64,000 nt of DNA from Actinomycetes bacterium (GTDB lineage: Bacteria > Actinomycetota > Acidimicrobiia > Acidimicrobiales > RAAP-2), in the NCBI GenBank assembly GCA_021818265.1, contig JAKAEP010000001.1, positions 186,001-250,000 on the forward strand. The letters run 5' to 3'. The notes under the pieces were generated by a model that was given only the letters and a program-made list of their open reading frames with translations, searched no databases and was not told where the DNA came from. Shown here in pieces: positions 53,640 through 62,991 of the stretch; the stretch's first letter is position 1; every line of letters starts with the position of its first letter. A program made the translations under genes and the position numbers.

Positions 53640-55015
53640 CCTACCCCTACGCCGATCGATTCGAGGTCCACCGCCGGCTGCCCGAGCAGGGCGTCGAGCG
53701 CGACGCCGTGCTGGGCGAGCTCGCGGCGATGGCCGCCGCCGAGGACCCCACCTGGGAGTCGGGCCAGTGCTCGGGCACCATGTACTGCGGGGACCACGAC
53801 CACTACGACTTCTTGAACCGGGCCTTCGCCCACTTCAGCCACGTCAACGTCCTCCAGCGCGACATGTGCCCGAGCGCGACCAAGTTCGAGGCGGAGGTCA
53901 TCGCGATGACACTGGACCTGCTGGGGGGCGGCTCGCTCCCGGGGCGGCCCGGCGGGCTGGTGACCTCGGGGGGGAGCGGGTCGATCGCCCACGCCGTGCT
54001 GGCCTACCGGGACGCCAACGCCGCCCGCACGCGCCGGCCCAACCTCATCAAGCCCGAGACGGCCCACCCGGCCTTCACCAAGGCCGGCCACCTCTTCGGC
54101 GTCGAGGTCCGCGTGGCGCCCGTCGACCCGGTGACCACGCGCGTCGACCTCGACTGGGTGGCCGAGCACATCGACGGCGACACCGTCGCGCTCGTCGGCT
54201 CGGCGACCAACTACGGCTACGGCACCATCGACCCCATCCCCGAGCTCGGTGCCCTGGCGCTCGAGCACGGGGTCGGCCTGCACGTGGACGGCTGCCTGGG
54301 TGGCTTCATCCTCCCGTTCGGGCGCGAGCTGGGTGAGCCCGTCGCGCCGTTCGACTTCGCGGTCCCCGGGGTCACCACGGTCTCGGCCGATACCCACAAG
54401 TACGGCTACGCGCTCAAGGGGACGAGCGTGCTCTGCTTCGCCGACACGGCGCTGCGCGACAGCCAGTACTTCTACCAGACCGACTGGTCCGGGGGGAAGT
54501 ACTGCTCGCCGGGCGTGGAGGGGTCGCGCTCGGGCGGCCTGCTCGCCGCGACCTGGGCGGCCATGGTCCACCTCGGCCGCTCGGGGTACCGGCGCTACGC
54601 CCGCGCGATCTTCGACACGGCGCGCGCCATGCGCGCGGCCGTCGAGTCCCACCCGTCGCTGCGGGTGATGGGCGAGCCGACCTTCCTCTTCTCGTTCACT
54701 TCTGAGGAGTTCGACGTGTACCACGTCAACGACTTCCTGCGCACCCGGGGGTGGCGGCTCAACGGGCAGCAGTACCCCAACGCGCTGCACATGGCGGTCA
54801 CCCGCCCCCAGACCCAGCCCGGGGTCGTCGAGCGCTGGCGCGAGGACCTGGCCGACGCCGTCGCCTACGCCCAGGCCCACCGCGACGAGCCGGCCCGCTC
54901 GGGGGCGATCTACGGTGGGGTGGCCGGCGGGTGGTCGGACGAGGCCGACGAGTTCATCCGGGCCGTCATGGCCGAGATGATGGACGAGCAGCTCGCGGTG
55001 CCCCCGGGCCCGTGA
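53636..55015 (+). CDS. PLP-dependent lyase/decarboxylase, sphingosine-1-phosphate-lyase-like
   Basis: This 459-residue fold-type I PLP enzyme of group II decarboxylase type has an N-terminal SGQCSGTMYCGDHDHYDFLN, QRDMCPSATKFEAEVI, cofactor phosphate site VTSGGSGSI, His144 in AHPAF stacking on PLP, Asp218 in HVDGC and the Schiff-base Lys255 in SADTHKYGYALKG. This set resembles sphinganine-1-phosphate aldolases, which cleave a phosphorylated amino alcohol to an aldehyde and phosphoethanolamine. A decarboxylase role is the alternative. It overlaps both neighbours by four bases. Confidence 0.85.
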   Translation: MTYPYADRFEVHRRLPEQGVERDAVLGELAAMAAAEDPTWESGQCSGTMYCGDHDHYDFLNRAFAHFSHVNVLQRDMCPSATKFEAEVIAMTLDLLGGGSLPGRPGGLVTSGGSGSIAHAVLAYRDANAARTRRPNLIKPETAHPAFTKAGHLFGVEVRVAPVDPVTTRVDLDWVAEHIDGDTVALVGSATNYGYGTIDPIPELGALALEHGVGLHVDGCLGGFILPFGRELGEPVAPFDFAVPGVTTVSADTHKYGYALKGTSVLCFADTALRDSQYFYQTDWSGGKYCSPGVEGSRSGGLLAATWAAMVHLGRSGYRRYARAIFDTARAMRAAVESHPSLRVMGEPTFLFSFTSEEFDVYHVNDFLRTRGWRLNGQQYPNALHMAVTRPQTQPGVVERWREDLADAVAYAQAHRDEPARSGAIYGGVAGGWSDEADEFIRAVMAEMMDEQLAVPPGP

Positions 55016-56535
55016 GCGACCTCTGCCTCGCGGTCGACCTCGGCACGGGCGGGCCGAAGGTCGCCCTGGTGACCCTCGAGGGCGAGATCGTGGGCGTCGA
55101 GATCCACGCGGTGGCGACCCACGTGGACGCGACGGGGGCCGCGACCCAGGACCCCGAGGAGTGGTGGCGGCTCATCGGGGCGGCATCGCGTCGGCTGGTG
55201 GCGGCCGTCGGCGCCGCGCGGGTGGTCGCGGTCGGGGTGACCGGCCAGTACGGCTCCACGGTGCCGGTCGACGAGCGCGCCACGCCGGTCGGGGAGTGCC
55301 TGACCTGGCTCGACACCCGCGGCGTGGCCCACGCGCGCTCGGTCCTGGGTGGGCCGGTGATGGGCTACGCGCCGCTCAAGGTGGCGGCCTTCGTTCGGCG
55401 CAGCGCCGGGGCCCCGTCGGTCTCGGCGGGCGACCCCCTCGGCCAGATCCTCTACCTCGAGCGCGAGCGGCCCGAGGTCGCGGCGAGGACCCGCTGGTAC
55501 ATGGAGCCGATCGACTACCTGACGGCCCGCATGACCGGGGTGGCCACCGGGTCGCCGGCGTCGCGCCTGGCGCTGTGGCTGACCGACAACCGGGACCTCG
55601 CGAGGGTCGGCTACGACGCGCGACTCGTGCGCCTGTCGGGCCTGCCCGGTGAGAGGCTCCCACCGCTCGTGGCCACCGGCTCGATCGTCGGGGGACTGAG
55701 CGCCCCCGCGGCCGACGCGCTCGGCCTGCGCGAGGGGACCCCGGTCGTGGGCGCCGTGCCCGACCTGCACGCCGCCGCCCTCGGCGCGCGCGCGGTCGGC
55801 CCGTACCAGGCGCACGCGGCGCTCTCGACGACCGCCTGGGTGAGCTGCCCGGTCCCGAGGAAGAAGACCGACGTCGTGCACTCCATCGCCACCGTCCCGG
55901 GCCTGGGCGACGGGCGCTACCTCGTGATCGACAACCAAGAGACCGGGGCCCGCGCGCTCGAGTGGTGCCGCGACCTGCTCTGGCCCGGGGCGTCCTACGA
56001 GGAGCTGACGGCGCTGGCGGCGAGCGCGCCGCCCGGCGCGAACGGCGTGCGCGTGGGGCCCTGGCTGGCCGGGGAGCGCTCGCCGGTCGAGGACAAGGGG
56101 CTGCGGGCCCTCATCACGGGGCTCGGGGTGGCCACCGGCCGCGCCGACCTCGTGCGCGCGGTCATGGAGGGGGTGGCGGCCAACGTGGCGTGGCTCTTCT
56201 CCCACGTCGAGCGCTTCGTGGGCCGCCGGCTCGAGCCGGTGACCCTCGTCGGGGGCGGGGCCGAGTCGGCGCTGTGGTGCCAGATGGTGGCCGACGCGAC
56301 GGGGCGCGAGGTCGTGCGCCCTCCCGAGCCCCGGGTGGCCCCGCTGCGCGGGGTGGGCCACCTGTGCGCCCTCGCCCTGGGGCGCGCAACGCTCGACGAG
56401 CTCGCCGCGCGCCCCGGCGAGGGCCAGCGGTTCGAGCCCGCGGACCGCCCCGGCGGCGGCGACCTCGCCGCGCTCTACCGGCTCGAGCGCGCGTGGCGGC
56501 GCGCGGGGCGCGCGCGCCGCGCCCGTCTAGGCTGA
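55012..56535 (+). CDS. FGGY-family carbohydrate kinase
   Basis: This 507-residue FGGY kinase has DLGTGGPKVALVTLEGE (phosphate loop), VGVTGQYGSTVPVD, LTWLDTRG, the catalytic Asp in VGAVPDLHAAALGA and an ATP-binding TLVGGGAESALWCQM block. It is closer to xylulose/ribulose-type kinases than to the glycerol kinase at 16289. Coupled to a phospho-amino-alcohol-lyase-like gene, it may phosphorylate the substrate that the lyase cleaves. The GTG start overlaps the upstream stop. Confidence 0.85.
   Translation: MSDLCLAVDLGTGGPKVALVTLEGEIVGVEIHAVATHVDATGAATQDPEEWWRLIGAASRRLVAAVGAARVVAVGVTGQYGSTVPVDERATPVGECLTWLDTRGVAHARSVLGGPVMGYAPLKVAAFVRRSAGAPSVSAGDPLGQILYLERERPEVAARTRWYMEPIDYLTARMTGVATGSPASRLALWLTDNRDLARVGYDARLVRLSGLPGERLPPLVATGSIVGGLSAPAADALGLREGTPVVGAVPDLHAAALGARAVGPYQAHAALSTTAWVSCPVPRKKTDVVHSIATVPGLGDGRYLVIDNQETGARALEWCRDLLWPGASYEELTALAASAPPGANGVRVGPWLAGERSPVEDKGLRALITGLGVATGRADLVRAVMEGVAANVAWLFSHVERFVGRRLEPVTLVGGGAESALWCQMVADATGREVVRPPEPRVAPLRGVGHLCALALGRATLDELAARPGEGQRFEPADRPGGGDLAALYRLERAWRRAGRARRARLG
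56528..56533 (+). promoter_or_regulatory. TAGGCT near the hydrolase start
   Basis: TAGGCT overlaps the stop of the kinase gene and ends 8 bases before the GTG at 56542, slightly further than the 6-base standard. It could be an internal promoter. Confidence 0.3.
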
Positions 56536-56541
56536 CCCGAC

Positions 56542-57474
56542 GTGGGGCTGGACCCGGCGATCGAGCGGCTCCTCGCCGAGGCGCGCGCCGCGTCGGCGCC
56601 CGACCCCGAGGCCCTGACCCTCGAGGAGCGGCGCCACCAGTTCCGCGCCGACCTGGTGGACCTCGGTCGGGACCCCGCGCCGATGGCGCTGGTCGAAGAG
56701 CGCAGCCTCGACCTGGTCGACCGCCGCCTGGGGGCCCGACTCTACGTGCCCGTCGACGAGGCTCCCGGGGCCGTCGTGCTCTACGCCCACGGGGGCTCGT
56801 TCGTGGTGGGCGACCTCGACTCGCACGACTGGCTCTGCCGGCGCCTGTCGAGCGACCTGCGCCGGCGCATCCTGGCCCTCGACTACCGCCTCGCCCCCGA
56901 GCACCCCTTCCCGGCGGCGCTCGAGGACGTCGTGGACGCCGTCGCCCACGTCGCGGCCCACCGCGACGAGGTGGGCCGGCCCGACGACCGGATCCTGCTC
57001 ATGGGCGACTCGGCCGGCGCCAACCTCATCACGGTGGCGAGCCGGCTCGTGCGCGACGACGTCGAGCTCGCCGGGCAGGTCCTCTTGTACCCGACGCTCG
57101 GCCCCGAGGTGATGACCGAGTCGGCGCACCGCTACGGCTCGGGCTACCTCCTCGAGCTCGACCAGCTCGCGCGCGACTACCGCCGCTACCTCGGGGGCGC
57201 CGACCCCACCGACTGGCGGGTCAGCCCCCTGCTCTGCGGCGACCTGGCCGGCGTGGCGCCGGCGATCCTCGTGGTGGCCGAGTGCGACCCGCTGCGCGAC
57301 GAGGCGGTGGCCTACGCCGGACTCCTCGAGCACTTCGGGGTGCCCGTCGAGCTGCTCGAGGCCAAGGGCATGGTCCACGGCTTCATCCGCTACGGCGGGG
57401 TCGTCCCGAGCGCCCTGGCGATCATCGACGACCTGGCCGCCCACGTGGGCCGACTCGTGCGGACCCCCTCGTGA
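56542..57474 (+). CDS. Alpha/beta hydrolase, hormone-sensitive-lipase type
   Basis: This 310-residue esterase has the oxyanion-hole block VVLYAHGGSFVVGDLDSHD, the nucleophile elbow LLMGDSAGANLI, the Asp in VVAECDPLRDEAVAYAG and the catalytic His in GMVHGFIRYG. These define HSL/family IV esterases, which cleave carboxylic esters. There is no signal peptide. Its stop overlaps the following sulfatase start by four bases. Confidence 0.93.
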   Translation: MGLDPAIERLLAEARAASAPDPEALTLEERRHQFRADLVDLGRDPAPMALVEERSLDLVDRRLGARLYVPVDEAPGAVVLYAHGGSFVVGDLDSHDWLCRRLSSDLRRRILALDYRLAPEHPFPAALEDVVDAVAHVAAHRDEVGRPDDRILLMGDSAGANLITVASRLVRDDVELAGQVLLYPTLGPEVMTESAHRYGSGYLLELDQLARDYRRYLGGADPTDWRVSPLLCGDLAGVAPAILVVAECDPLRDEAVAYAGLLEHFGVPVELLEAKGMVHGFIRYGGVVPSALAIIDDLAAHVGRLVRTPS

Positions 57475-58910
57475 ACGTCCTGTTCGTCACGCTCGACCAG
57501 TTCCGGGCCGACAGCTACGGCGCCGCGGGCCATCCCCTCGTCACCACCCCGACCCTCGACCGACTCGCCCGCGAGGGCGCGCGCCTCACCCGTCACTACT
57601 CCCAGGCGGCCCCGTGCTCGCCCGGCCGGGCGGCGCTCTACACCGGCACGTACCAGATGAACAACCGGGTCGTCGCCAACGGCACGCCGCTGGACCGACG
57701 CCTCGACAACCTCGCGCGCGTGGCCCGGCGCGCCGGCTACGATCCGACCCTCTTCGGCTACACCGACCAGGGGGTCGACCCCGTCGAGGCGATCGGGCCG
57801 GACGACCCGCGCCTCGACGACTACGACGGGGTGCTCCCGGGCTTCTCGGTCGGGCTCTACCTGCCGAACTCCCAGGCCGGCTACATCCAGCACCTGCGCG
57901 CCCTCGGCTACGACGTGGCGAGCGGCTGGGAGGAGTCGGTCCTCGACGAGCCCTCCCGGCCGGCCGAGCACTCCCTCAGCGCCTTTCTCACCGACCGCTT
58001 CCTCGGGTGGCTCGACCGCCAGGAGCCCGGCTGGTTCGCCCACCTGAGCTACCTGCGGCCCCACCCGCCCTACGCCGCGGCGGGCGAGTACTCGCGCCTC
58101 TACGACCCCCGTGACGTCCCCCCGGCGATCGCCCCGGTGGCGGCCGGCGCCCAGCACCCGCTGCACCGGGCGGCCCTCACCTGGCCGCTGGTCGCGGCCA
58201 CCGACCCGGGCGCCGTCGCGCGCCTGCGGGCCCAGTACTACGGCATGGTGAGCGAGGTGGACGCCCAGCTGGGCCGGGTGGTCGAGGCGATCGAGGCCCG
58301 GGGCGAGTGGGGCGAGACGCTCGTGGTGGTGACCTCGGACCACGGCGACCAGCTGGGCGACCACGGCCTCAAGGAGAAGCTCGGCTTCTTCCCCGAGAGC
58401 TACCACATCATCGGGCTGTGGCGGGACCCGCGCCTCGTCCCCCGGGTGGTCGAGCGCTTCACCGAGAACGTCGACCTGCTCGCCACCCTGGCCGAGAGCC
58501 TCGGCCTCGAGGCGCCGGCCCAGTGCGACGGTCGCTCTCTCGCCCCGCTGCTCGAGGGGCGCGAGGTCGAGTGGCGCGGCGCCGCCCACTACGAGTGGGA
58601 CAGCCGGTACCTGCTGCTCCTGGGGGGCCACGCGCCGCCGGCCGAGGTCCTCGCCCAGCGCAACCTCGCGGTGACCCTCACCGAGGACCTCGCCTACGTG
58701 CAGTTCGGGGACGGGTCGTACCGCTGCTTCGACCTGGCGGCGGACCCGAGCTGGCGCACCGAGTGCGACGACGTGGATCGGGTCCTCGCCGCCGCGCAGA
58801 CCCAGCTGGTCTGGCGCCAGCGCCACCTGCGTCGCGAGGGGACCGACCTGCTGCTCTCGCCCGAGCGGCTCGGCAACTGGCCGAGCGACCTGCGCCCCGC
58901 GCTGGTCTAG
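57471..58910 (+). CDS. Sulfatase-fold phosphonate monoester hydrolase-like enzyme
   Basis: This 479-residue enzyme of the alkaline phosphatase superfamily has the nucleophile motif CSPGR (Cys49, to be converted to formylglycine). Metal residues are in VTLDQFRADS and VVVTSDHGDQLGDHG (Asp290, His291). NNRVVANGTPLDRRLDNLA, SYLRPHPPYAAAGEYS and GMVSEVDAQLGR follow the phosphonate monoester hydrolase/PehA pattern closely. It should hydrolyse phosphate or phosphonate diesters, or sulfate esters. No formylglycine-generating enzyme gene is in the window. Cytoplasmic by lack of a signal peptide. Confidence 0.88.
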   Translation: MNVLFVTLDQFRADSYGAAGHPLVTTPTLDRLAREGARLTRHYSQAAPCSPGRAALYTGTYQMNNRVVANGTPLDRRLDNLARVARRAGYDPTLFGYTDQGVDPVEAIGPDDPRLDDYDGVLPGFSVGLYLPNSQAGYIQHLRALGYDVASGWEESVLDEPSRPAEHSLSAFLTDRFLGWLDRQEPGWFAHLSYLRPHPPYAAAGEYSRLYDPRDVPPAIAPVAAGAQHPLHRAALTWPLVAATDPGAVARLRAQYYGMVSEVDAQLGRVVEAIEARGEWGETLVVVTSDHGDQLGDHGLKEKLGFFPESYHIIGLWRDPRLVPRVVERFTENVDLLATLAESLGLEAPAQCDGRSLAPLLEGREVEWRGAAHYEWDSRYLLLLGGHAPPAEVLAQRNLAVTLTEDLAYVQFGDGSYRCFDLAADPSWRTECDDVDRVLAAAQTQLVWRQRHLRREGTDLLLSPERLGNWPSDLRPALV

Positions 58911-58916
58911 GGCCGC

Positions 58917-59609
58917 TCAGCCCGGCCCCGCCGAGAGGGCGGGGCCGTCGAAGTGGTCCACGGTGGCGAACTCCTCGACGCGGTGGCGGCTCAGCCGGGT
59001 GTGACGGTGCTCGGGGTAGCCGAGCACCACGACGGCCGCCACCGCCATCGTCGCGGGCAGGTGCAGGATCGCCCGCAGGGTCGGCTCGTTGCGGGTGCCC
59101 ACCGTCGTGATGACCCCGCCGAGGTCGCGCTCGCGCGCCGCGAGCAGCAGACTCCACACGAAGGGGTAGACCGAGGCGCCGCCGACCAGGCCGTAGCGCT
59201 CGAGGTCGCGGTCGGTGGCGGCCAGGCACGTGAGGTCGGCGGCGACCACCAGCATCGCCGGGGCGCGCCCCAGGGTCTCGGCGAAGCCGTCGGGCTTGGA
59301 GGCGGCCTCGGCGTGGGCGCGCTGGGTCGCCGCGGCGTGGCGGTCGGCGTCGCTCGCGAGCGGGGAGAAGGGGATGAGCCCGGCCAGCACGTGGGCGACG
59401 TAGTCGTGCCACGCGTCGAGGTACGCCTCGCCGACGGCCGCCTTCAGCGCCGGGTCCCGCACGACGACGACGCGCCACGCCTGGCGGTTGCCGCCCGAGG
59501 GCGCGAAGCGCGCGTCGTCGAGGATTTCGTGCACGATCGCGTCGTCGACGGGGCGCTCGGCGAAGCGGCGGATCGACCCGGTCGTCCGCAACGCCTCGCG
59601 AAGGTCCAT
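58917..59609 (-). CDS. Nitroreductase-family protein
   Basis: This 230-residue flavoprotein opens LREALRTTGSIRRFAERPVDD and has RFAPSGGNRQAWRVVVVRD and LLLAARERDLGGVITTV, the FMN-binding pattern of nitroreductases. It is distinct from the enzyme at 53028 (different length and little shared sequence). The substrate is unknown. The ATG at 59609 fits a TAGGGT hexamer exactly 6 bases upstream. It converges on the sulfatase gene with a 6-base gap. Confidence 0.88.
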   Translation of the reverse strand: MDLREALRTTGSIRRFAERPVDDAIVHEILDDARFAPSGGNRQAWRVVVVRDPALKAAVGEAYLDAWHDYVAHVLAGLIPFSPLASDADRHAAATQRAHAEAASKPDGFAETLGRAPAMLVVAADLTCLAATDRDLERYGLVGGASVYPFVWSLLLAARERDLGGVITTVGTRNEPTLRAILHLPATMAVAAVVVLGYPEHRHTRLSRHRVEEFATVDHFDGPALSAGPG

Positions 59610-59615
59610 CGCCTC

Positions 59616-59621
59616 ACCCTA
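59616..59621 (-). promoter_or_regulatory. TAGGGT, leaderless promoter of the 58917 nitroreductase gene
   Basis: TAGGGT on the minus strand ends exactly 6 bases before the ATG at 59609. Confidence 0.55.
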
Positions 59622-59641
59622 GGACCGTGCCGGCCCCGTGT

Positions 59642-60424
59642 CTAGGCGTCGCGGCGGGTGAGGACGGTCGCGGCGGCCACCATCAGCACGACCGCGTAGA
59701 GGGTCAAGACGACCAGGGCGCCGCCCGCGCCGAAGGCGTGGGCCGGGGGCGAGACCGACTCCATGGACTGGCCGAGCGTCGAGGGCTCGAAGCGGCCGAT
59801 GGCGTTCTGCCAGCTCGAGGGGAGGAGGAACGTCACGATCGGCAGCACCAGGATCAGCGAGGTGAAGACGCTGATGCACGCGGCGCTCTGTCGCAGCAGC
59901 CAGCCGAGCGCCATCCCCACGACCCCGAGCAGGGTGAGGTAGAGGCCGCCGAAGAGCACGGCCCGCAGGACCGTGGGGTTCGACAGCGACGCCGTGGGCA
60001 CGACCCCGGAGTAGATGGCCTGGCCCATGAGGAACGTGACGAGGACCGCCACCTCGCTCACGAGCAGGAGCGACACCACGAGCACGACCAGCTTGGCGGT
60101 GGCGACCTCGACCCGTCGCGGGGTGGCGGCCAGGGTGGCGCGGATCGAGCCCGAGGAGTACTCCGAGGTGACAAAGAGCGCGCCGATGACCCCGACGGCG
60201 AACTGGGCGAAGAGCGTGCCGCCGAGGCTCGTCGTGACCGGGTCGAAGCCGAGGTGGGCCTCGGGGTGCGAGGTCCAGTGGGTGCGGATCGACGCGGTGA
60301 TGAGGGCGCCGATGCCGATGGTGAGCACGAAGGTGATCGCCACGCCCATGATCGTCGAGCGCACCGAGCGGAACTTGATCCACTCCGATCGGACCACCGA
60401 GGCCAGGGTGGGGTGCGCGCTCAC
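59642..60424 (-). CDS. ABC-2 type permease
   Basis: This 260-residue membrane protein has six hydrophobic segments at about 28-50, 70-85, 108-135, 155-175, 180-205 and 232-255. SVVRSEWIKFRSVRSTIMG at the N-terminus and VTSEYSSGSIRATLAATPRR in the first loop are typical of ABC-2 permeases next to bacitracin/lantibiotic-type ATPases. It pairs with the ATPase encoded just upstream. The cargo is unknown. The GTG start overlaps the ATPase stop by four bases. Confidence 0.9.
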   Translation of the reverse strand: MSAHPTLASVVRSEWIKFRSVRSTIMGVAITFVLTIGIGALITASIRTHWTSHPEAHLGFDPVTTSLGGTLFAQFAVGVIGALFVTSEYSSGSIRATLAATPRRVEVATAKLVVLVVSLLLVSEVAVLVTFLMGQAIYSGVVPTASLSNPTVLRAVLFGGLYLTLLGVVGMALGWLLRQSAACISVFTSLILVLPIVTFLLPSSWQNAIGRFEPSTLGQSMESVSPPAHAFGAGGALVVLTLYAVVLMVAAATVLTRRDA

Positions 60425-61326
60425 GACGCCCCCGATCCGTACTCGACCGCGCCGGCCGTGAGCGCCATGTAGACCTCCTCGAGCGACGCCCGCTCCGGGG
60501 TCAGCTCGAAGAGCACCACCCCGTGGTCGAAGGCGAGCTGGCCCACCGCCTCGGCGGAGAGCCCGCCCACGCGCAGGGCCTCGTCGTTGGCCACCTCCAC
60601 GGTGGCGCCCGCGGCGCGCAGGGCCCGTTCGAGGCGCTCGCGGTCGTTGCCGCGCACCACGACCGAGCCCTTCGCCGCGGCGGTGAGGTCGCCCACCGAG
60701 CCCTGGGTGATGAGGTGGCCCTTGCCGATCACGATTATCTGGTCGGCGGTGACGGCCATCTCGCTCATGAGGTGGCTGGAGACGAAGACGGTGCGGCCCT
60801 CGGCGGCGAGGGAGCGGAAGAGGTCGCGGATCCAGCGGATGCCCTCGGGGTCGAGCCCGTTCACCGGCTCGTCGAAGAGCAGGACCCCCGGGTCGCCGAG
60901 CAGGGCGGCGGCGATCCCGAGCCGCTGGCCCATGCCGAGGGAGAAGTCGCCGACCCGCTTGGTGGCGACGCTCGCCAGGCCCACGAACTCGAGGACCTCG
61001 TCCACGCGCGAGAAGGGGATCTTGTTGGAGGCGGCCAGCGCCCGCAGGTGGTTGCGCGCGCTGCGCCCGGGGTTCACGGCCTTGGCCTCGAGCAGCGCCC
61101 CGACCTCGCGCAGCGGGTCGCGCAGGTCGTGGTAGGGCCGGCCGTTCACGGTGGCGCGCCCCCGGGTCGGCCGGTCGAGGCCCATGATGACCCTCATGGT
61201 GGTGGACTTGCCCGAGCCGTTGGGGCCGAGGAAGCCGGTGACGACCCCGGGCTGGATGACGAGGTCGAGGTCGTCCACCGCCACCGTCTTGCGATACCGC
61301 TTGGTGAGGTGCTCGATCGCGATCAT
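60421..61326 (-). CDS. ABC-2 type transporter ATPase
   Basis: This 301-residue ATPase has Walker A GPNGSGKST, LEAKAVNPGRSARNHLRALA, the signature FSLGMGQRLGIAAALLG, Walker B VLLFDEPVNGLDPEG and switch His in VFVSSHLMSEM. The C-terminal domain (about 220-301) is typical of CcmA/DrrA-like exporters. The ATG at 61326 follows GGCTCCCGTC; a TAGGCT hexamer lies 13 bases before the start. It forms an exporter with the permease encoded downstream. Confidence 0.93.
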   Translation of the reverse strand: MIAIEHLTKRYRKTVAVDDLDLVIQPGVVTGFLGPNGSGKSTTMRVIMGLDRPTRGRATVNGRPYHDLRDPLREVGALLEAKAVNPGRSARNHLRALAASNKIPFSRVDEVLEFVGLASVATKRVGDFSLGMGQRLGIAAALLGDPGVLLFDEPVNGLDPEGIRWIRDLFRSLAAEGRTVFVSSHLMSEMAVTADQIIVIGKGHLITQGSVGDLTAAAKGSVVVRGNDRERLERALRAAGATVEVANDEALRVGGLSAEAVGQLAFDHGVVLFELTPERASLEEVYMALTAGAVEYGSGAS

Positions 61327-61380
61327 GACGGGAGCCTTGAGCCTAGCCAGGGGCCCCGGCGCGTGGCGCGCCGGCTCCCC

Positions 61381-61386
61381 TAGGGT
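61381..61386 (+). promoter_or_regulatory. TAGGGT, leaderless promoter of msrA
   Basis: TAGGGT ends exactly 6 bases before the ATG at 61393. Confidence 0.55.
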
Positions 61387-61392
61387 GGGCGC

Positions 61393-62031
61393 ATGTTCAA
61401 GCGAGCCGTGATGATCGGGCCGGACGAGGCCCTCCCCGGTCGCGACGACGCCCTCGTCGTCGCGCGCCCCCACCTGGTGCTCGGGACCTCGCTGACCGAG
61501 GTCCCCGACGGAGCCGAGGTCGCCTACGTGGCGATGGGCTGCTTCTGGGGCGCCGAGCGGCTCTTCTACCGGCTCGACGGCGTGCTCGCCACGGCCGTGG
61601 GCTACCAGGGCGGCTACACCCCGAACCCGACGTACCGCGAGGTCTGCACCGGTGAGACCGGCCACGCCGAGGTCGTGCGCGTCGTCTTCGACCCGGCGCG
61701 GCTGAGCTACCGCGACGTCGTGCGCACGTTCTTCGAGAACCACGACCCCACCCAGGGCTATCGCCAGGGCAACGACGTGGGCACCCAGTACCGCAGCGCG
61801 CTCTTCGTCCTCGACGCCGCCCAGGAGGCGGTCGCGCGCGAGATGGCCGCCGCCTACGGCGAGCGCCTGGCCGGCGCCGGCTACGGGGCGCTCACGACCG
61901 AGATCGCCCCGGCCGGTCCGTTCTACCTGGCCGAGGAGTACCACCAGCAGTACCTCGAGGCGAACCCCGACGGCTACTGCGGGATCGCCGGCACCGGCGT
62001 GAGCTGCCCCGTCGGCCTCGGTGCCCTCTAG
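61393..62031 (+). CDS. msrA: Peptide methionine sulfoxide reductase MsrA
   Basis: This 212-residue enzyme reduces the S-epimer of methionine sulfoxide. The catalytic residue is Cys50 in [12 protein letters not shown], followed by [27 protein letters not shown] and [22 protein letters not shown]. Further cysteines at the C-terminus (GYCG, SCPVG) are the likely resolving residues. The N-terminal 40 residues before the core are usual for actinobacterial MsrA. The ATG fits a leaderless promoter. The stop overlaps the convergent gene by four bases. Confidence 0.96.
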   Translation: MFKRAVMIGPDEALPGRDDALVVARPHLVLGTSLTEVPDGAEVAYVAMGCFWGAERLFYRLDGVLATAVGYQGGYTPNPTYREVCTGETGHAEVVRVVFDPARLSYRDVVRTFFENHDPTQGYRQGNDVGTQYRSALFVLDAAQEAVAREMAAAYGERLAGAGYGALTTEIAPAGPFYLAEEYHQQYLEANPDGYCGIAGTGVSCPVGLGAL

Positions 62032-62987
62032 GCGCCGAGGCGCGCGAGGATCTCCTCGGCCTCTTCCACCATGTCGGTGACGATGCGCGCCGCCGGCACC
62101 ACCTCGTCGATCGCGCCGACCACCTGGCCGGCCGGGTAGCCCTCGCGCTCCGGGTCGACCCCGGGCGTGGTCTCGTCGCCCCCGAGGTGGAACGTCCCCT
62201 CGCCCAGGGCGACCCCGAGCTGCTCGGGGAAGGGGCGCAGCGAGGCGGGGTCCCTCTCGTAGCGCTCGGTCGTGGCGTTGCGCAGCACCCGCATGGTCTT
62301 GCCCGTGAAGGCGCGCGAGACGACGGTCGCGTCCTCGGCCGCCGCCAGGATCCGGTCGTGGTAGCCGGGCAGGGCGCGCGCCTCGGGCGTGGCGATGAAG
62401 CGGGTGCCGACCCACACACCGTCGGCGCCCAGGGCCAGCGCCGCGGCGAGCCCGCGGCCGTCGGCCACCCCACCGGCCGCGACGACCGGGACGCGCCCGT
62501 CGACGGCGTCGACGACGAGGGGCACGAGCACCATGGTCGCGACCGCCCCGGTGTGGCCGCCGGCCTCGGTGCCCTGGGCCACGACGAGGTCGCACCCGGC
62601 GTCGATCGCCCGGCGCGCGTGCTCGACCTTGCCGCAGAGCGAGACGACCAGGACGTCGTGGCGGTGGCACAGGTCGACCACGCGCGAGGGCACGCCGAGG
62701 CCGGCGACGAGGGCGCGGGCCCCGCCCTCGAGGGCGACCTCGGTCTGGGCGACGAGGGTGTCGGCGAAGGCGGTGAGCAGGTCCACCCCGAAGGGCCGGG
62801 CCGTCGCGGCGCGCGTCAGGGCGATCTCGTCGCGCAGCTGGCCCGTCGACATCGTCGAGGCCCCGAGGCAGCCGAAGCCCCCGGCCTCGGAGACGGCGGC
62901 GGTGAGGGCGCTGTAGGCGACCCCGCCCATGCCGGCGAGCATCACGGGGTGCTCGACGCCCAGCAGGTCGGTCAGACGTGTGCGCAC
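62028..62987 (-). CDS. Nitronate monooxygenase-like FMN enzyme
   Basis: This 319-residue TIM-barrel flavoenzyme starts [20 protein letters not shown] and has [50 protein letters not shown] and a helical C-terminus. This is the 2-nitropropane dioxygenase/nitronate monooxygenase family, which also contains enoyl reductase-like members. The reaction could be nitronate oxidation. The GTG at 62987 fits TAGGTT exactly 6 bases upstream, inside the end of the nhaA gene. Confidence 0.9.
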   Translation of the reverse strand: MRTRLTDLLGVEHPVMLAGMGGVAYSALTAAVSEAGGFGCLGASTMSTGQLRDEIALTRAATARPFGVDLLTAFADTLVAQTEVALEGGARALVAGLGVPSRVVDLCHRHDVLVVSLCGKVEHARRAIDAGCDLVVAQGTEAGGHTGAVATMVLVPLVVDAVDGRVPVVAAGGVADGRGLAAALALGADGVWVGTRFIATPEARALPGYHDRILAAAEDATVVSRAFTGKTMRVLRNATTERYERDPASLRPFPEQLGVALGEGTFHLGGDETTPGVDPEREGYPAGQVVGAIDEVVPAARIVTDMVEEAEEILARLGA

Positions 62988-62991
62988 GGAC

